Shown here: piece by piece, positions 63,977 through 64,000 of the stretch
How positions within the stretch are numbered: the stretch's first letter is position 1
How the letters are laid out: every line of letters begins with the position of its first letter
NCBI GenBank assembly: GCA_947452555.1
Contig: CANGDH010000003.1
Span: 215,317-279,316, forward strand
Source: Bacteroidota bacterium
GTDB taxonomy: Bacteria; Bacteroidota; Bacteroidia; Chitinophagales; Chitinophagaceae
Direction: 5' to 3'
DNA length: 64,000 bases
Notes under the pieces: model-generated
The model's database searches: none
Seen by the model: the letters and a program-made list of their open reading frames with translations, nothing else
Told to the model about the DNA's origin: nothing
Position numbers and translations under genes: made by a program

Positions 63977-64000
63977 ATGGAAGAAGGTAAAAGACAGAAA
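63977..64000 (+). CDS. Start of a gene cut by the window end, possibly rbfA
   Basis: An ATG at 63977 opens a frame of eight codons reading MEEGKRQK before the sequence ends. The basic start resembles the N-terminus of Bacteroidota ribosome-binding factor A, but eight residues are too few to be sure. The gene is divergent from the ABC exporter, with 70 bases between. Confidence 0.35.

Overview
This window is chromosomal DNA from a member of the Bacteroidota, most likely a Chitinophagaceae-like bacterium. The evidence is low GC; SusC/SusD and ASPIC/UnbV FG-GAP lipoproteins; a gliding-type GldF/GldG protein; a MurF-alanine racemase fusion; a short NuoG; Bacteroidota-style -7 promoter boxes (TAnnTTTG) and no clear Shine-Dalgarno sequences. 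The genus cannot be fixed from the sequence alone. No tRNA, rRNA, CRISPR array, insertion sequence or phage gene is visible.

Layout. (1) 32-2881: a PstS-like lipoprotein and a TPR protein, genes that in this phylum usually follow an ExbB-ExbD-ExbD-TonB cluster. (2) 3009-16104: a complete 14-gene complex I operon (nuoA to nuoN, nuoC and nuoD unfused), then a lone MacB/FtsX-type permease. (3) 17925-20942: exbB, two exbD genes and tonB, preceded by a 460-base gene-free stretch. (4) 21039-23375: mnmE and a homocysteine S-methyltransferase. (5) 23359-29958: a HAD hydrolase and a LacI-family regulator read leftward, divergent from a SusC/SusD pair. (6) 30047-40837: two tandem 1,100-residue FG-GAP/ASPIC-UnbV lipoproteins, two poorly known membrane-anchored proteins, a vanadium-haloperoxidase-like lipoprotein with all five key residues tested, and an outer-membrane barrel protein. 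(7) 40856-45129, leftward: a sucrose module (MFS transporter, fructokinase, GH13 amylosucrase-like enzyme). (8) 45294-50893: a YcxB-like protein, acpP-fabF-rnc, methylmalonyl-CoA epimerase and iscS-iscU-iscA. (9) 50961-60932: a fused GldF-GldG protein, TerC, MurF-Alr, LspA and IleS. (10) 60935 to the end: a histone-H1-like/DksA-like fusion, an MsbA-type ABC exporter, and the first codons of a gene that may be rbfA.

How the parts connect. ExbB/ExbD/TonB would energise SusC-type receptors, and complex I contributes to the proton-motive force they use. The LacI-type regulator lies beside susCD, and the same 10-base operator core (GCAAACGTTT) is found before it and, 20 kb away, before the sucrose module. 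This suggests one sugar regulon in two pieces.

The most notable observations are an isoleucyl-tRNA synthetase whose class I HxGH signature reads G-I-H-H, a rearrangement associated with extreme mupirocin resistance; the haloperoxidase-like lipoprotein downstream of SusCD and the FG-GAP proteins; the shared operator; a strong terminator hairpin embedded in the coding region of the convergent GH13 gene; the GldF-GldG fusion; and the H1-DksA fusion with an exact 114-base tandem duplication.
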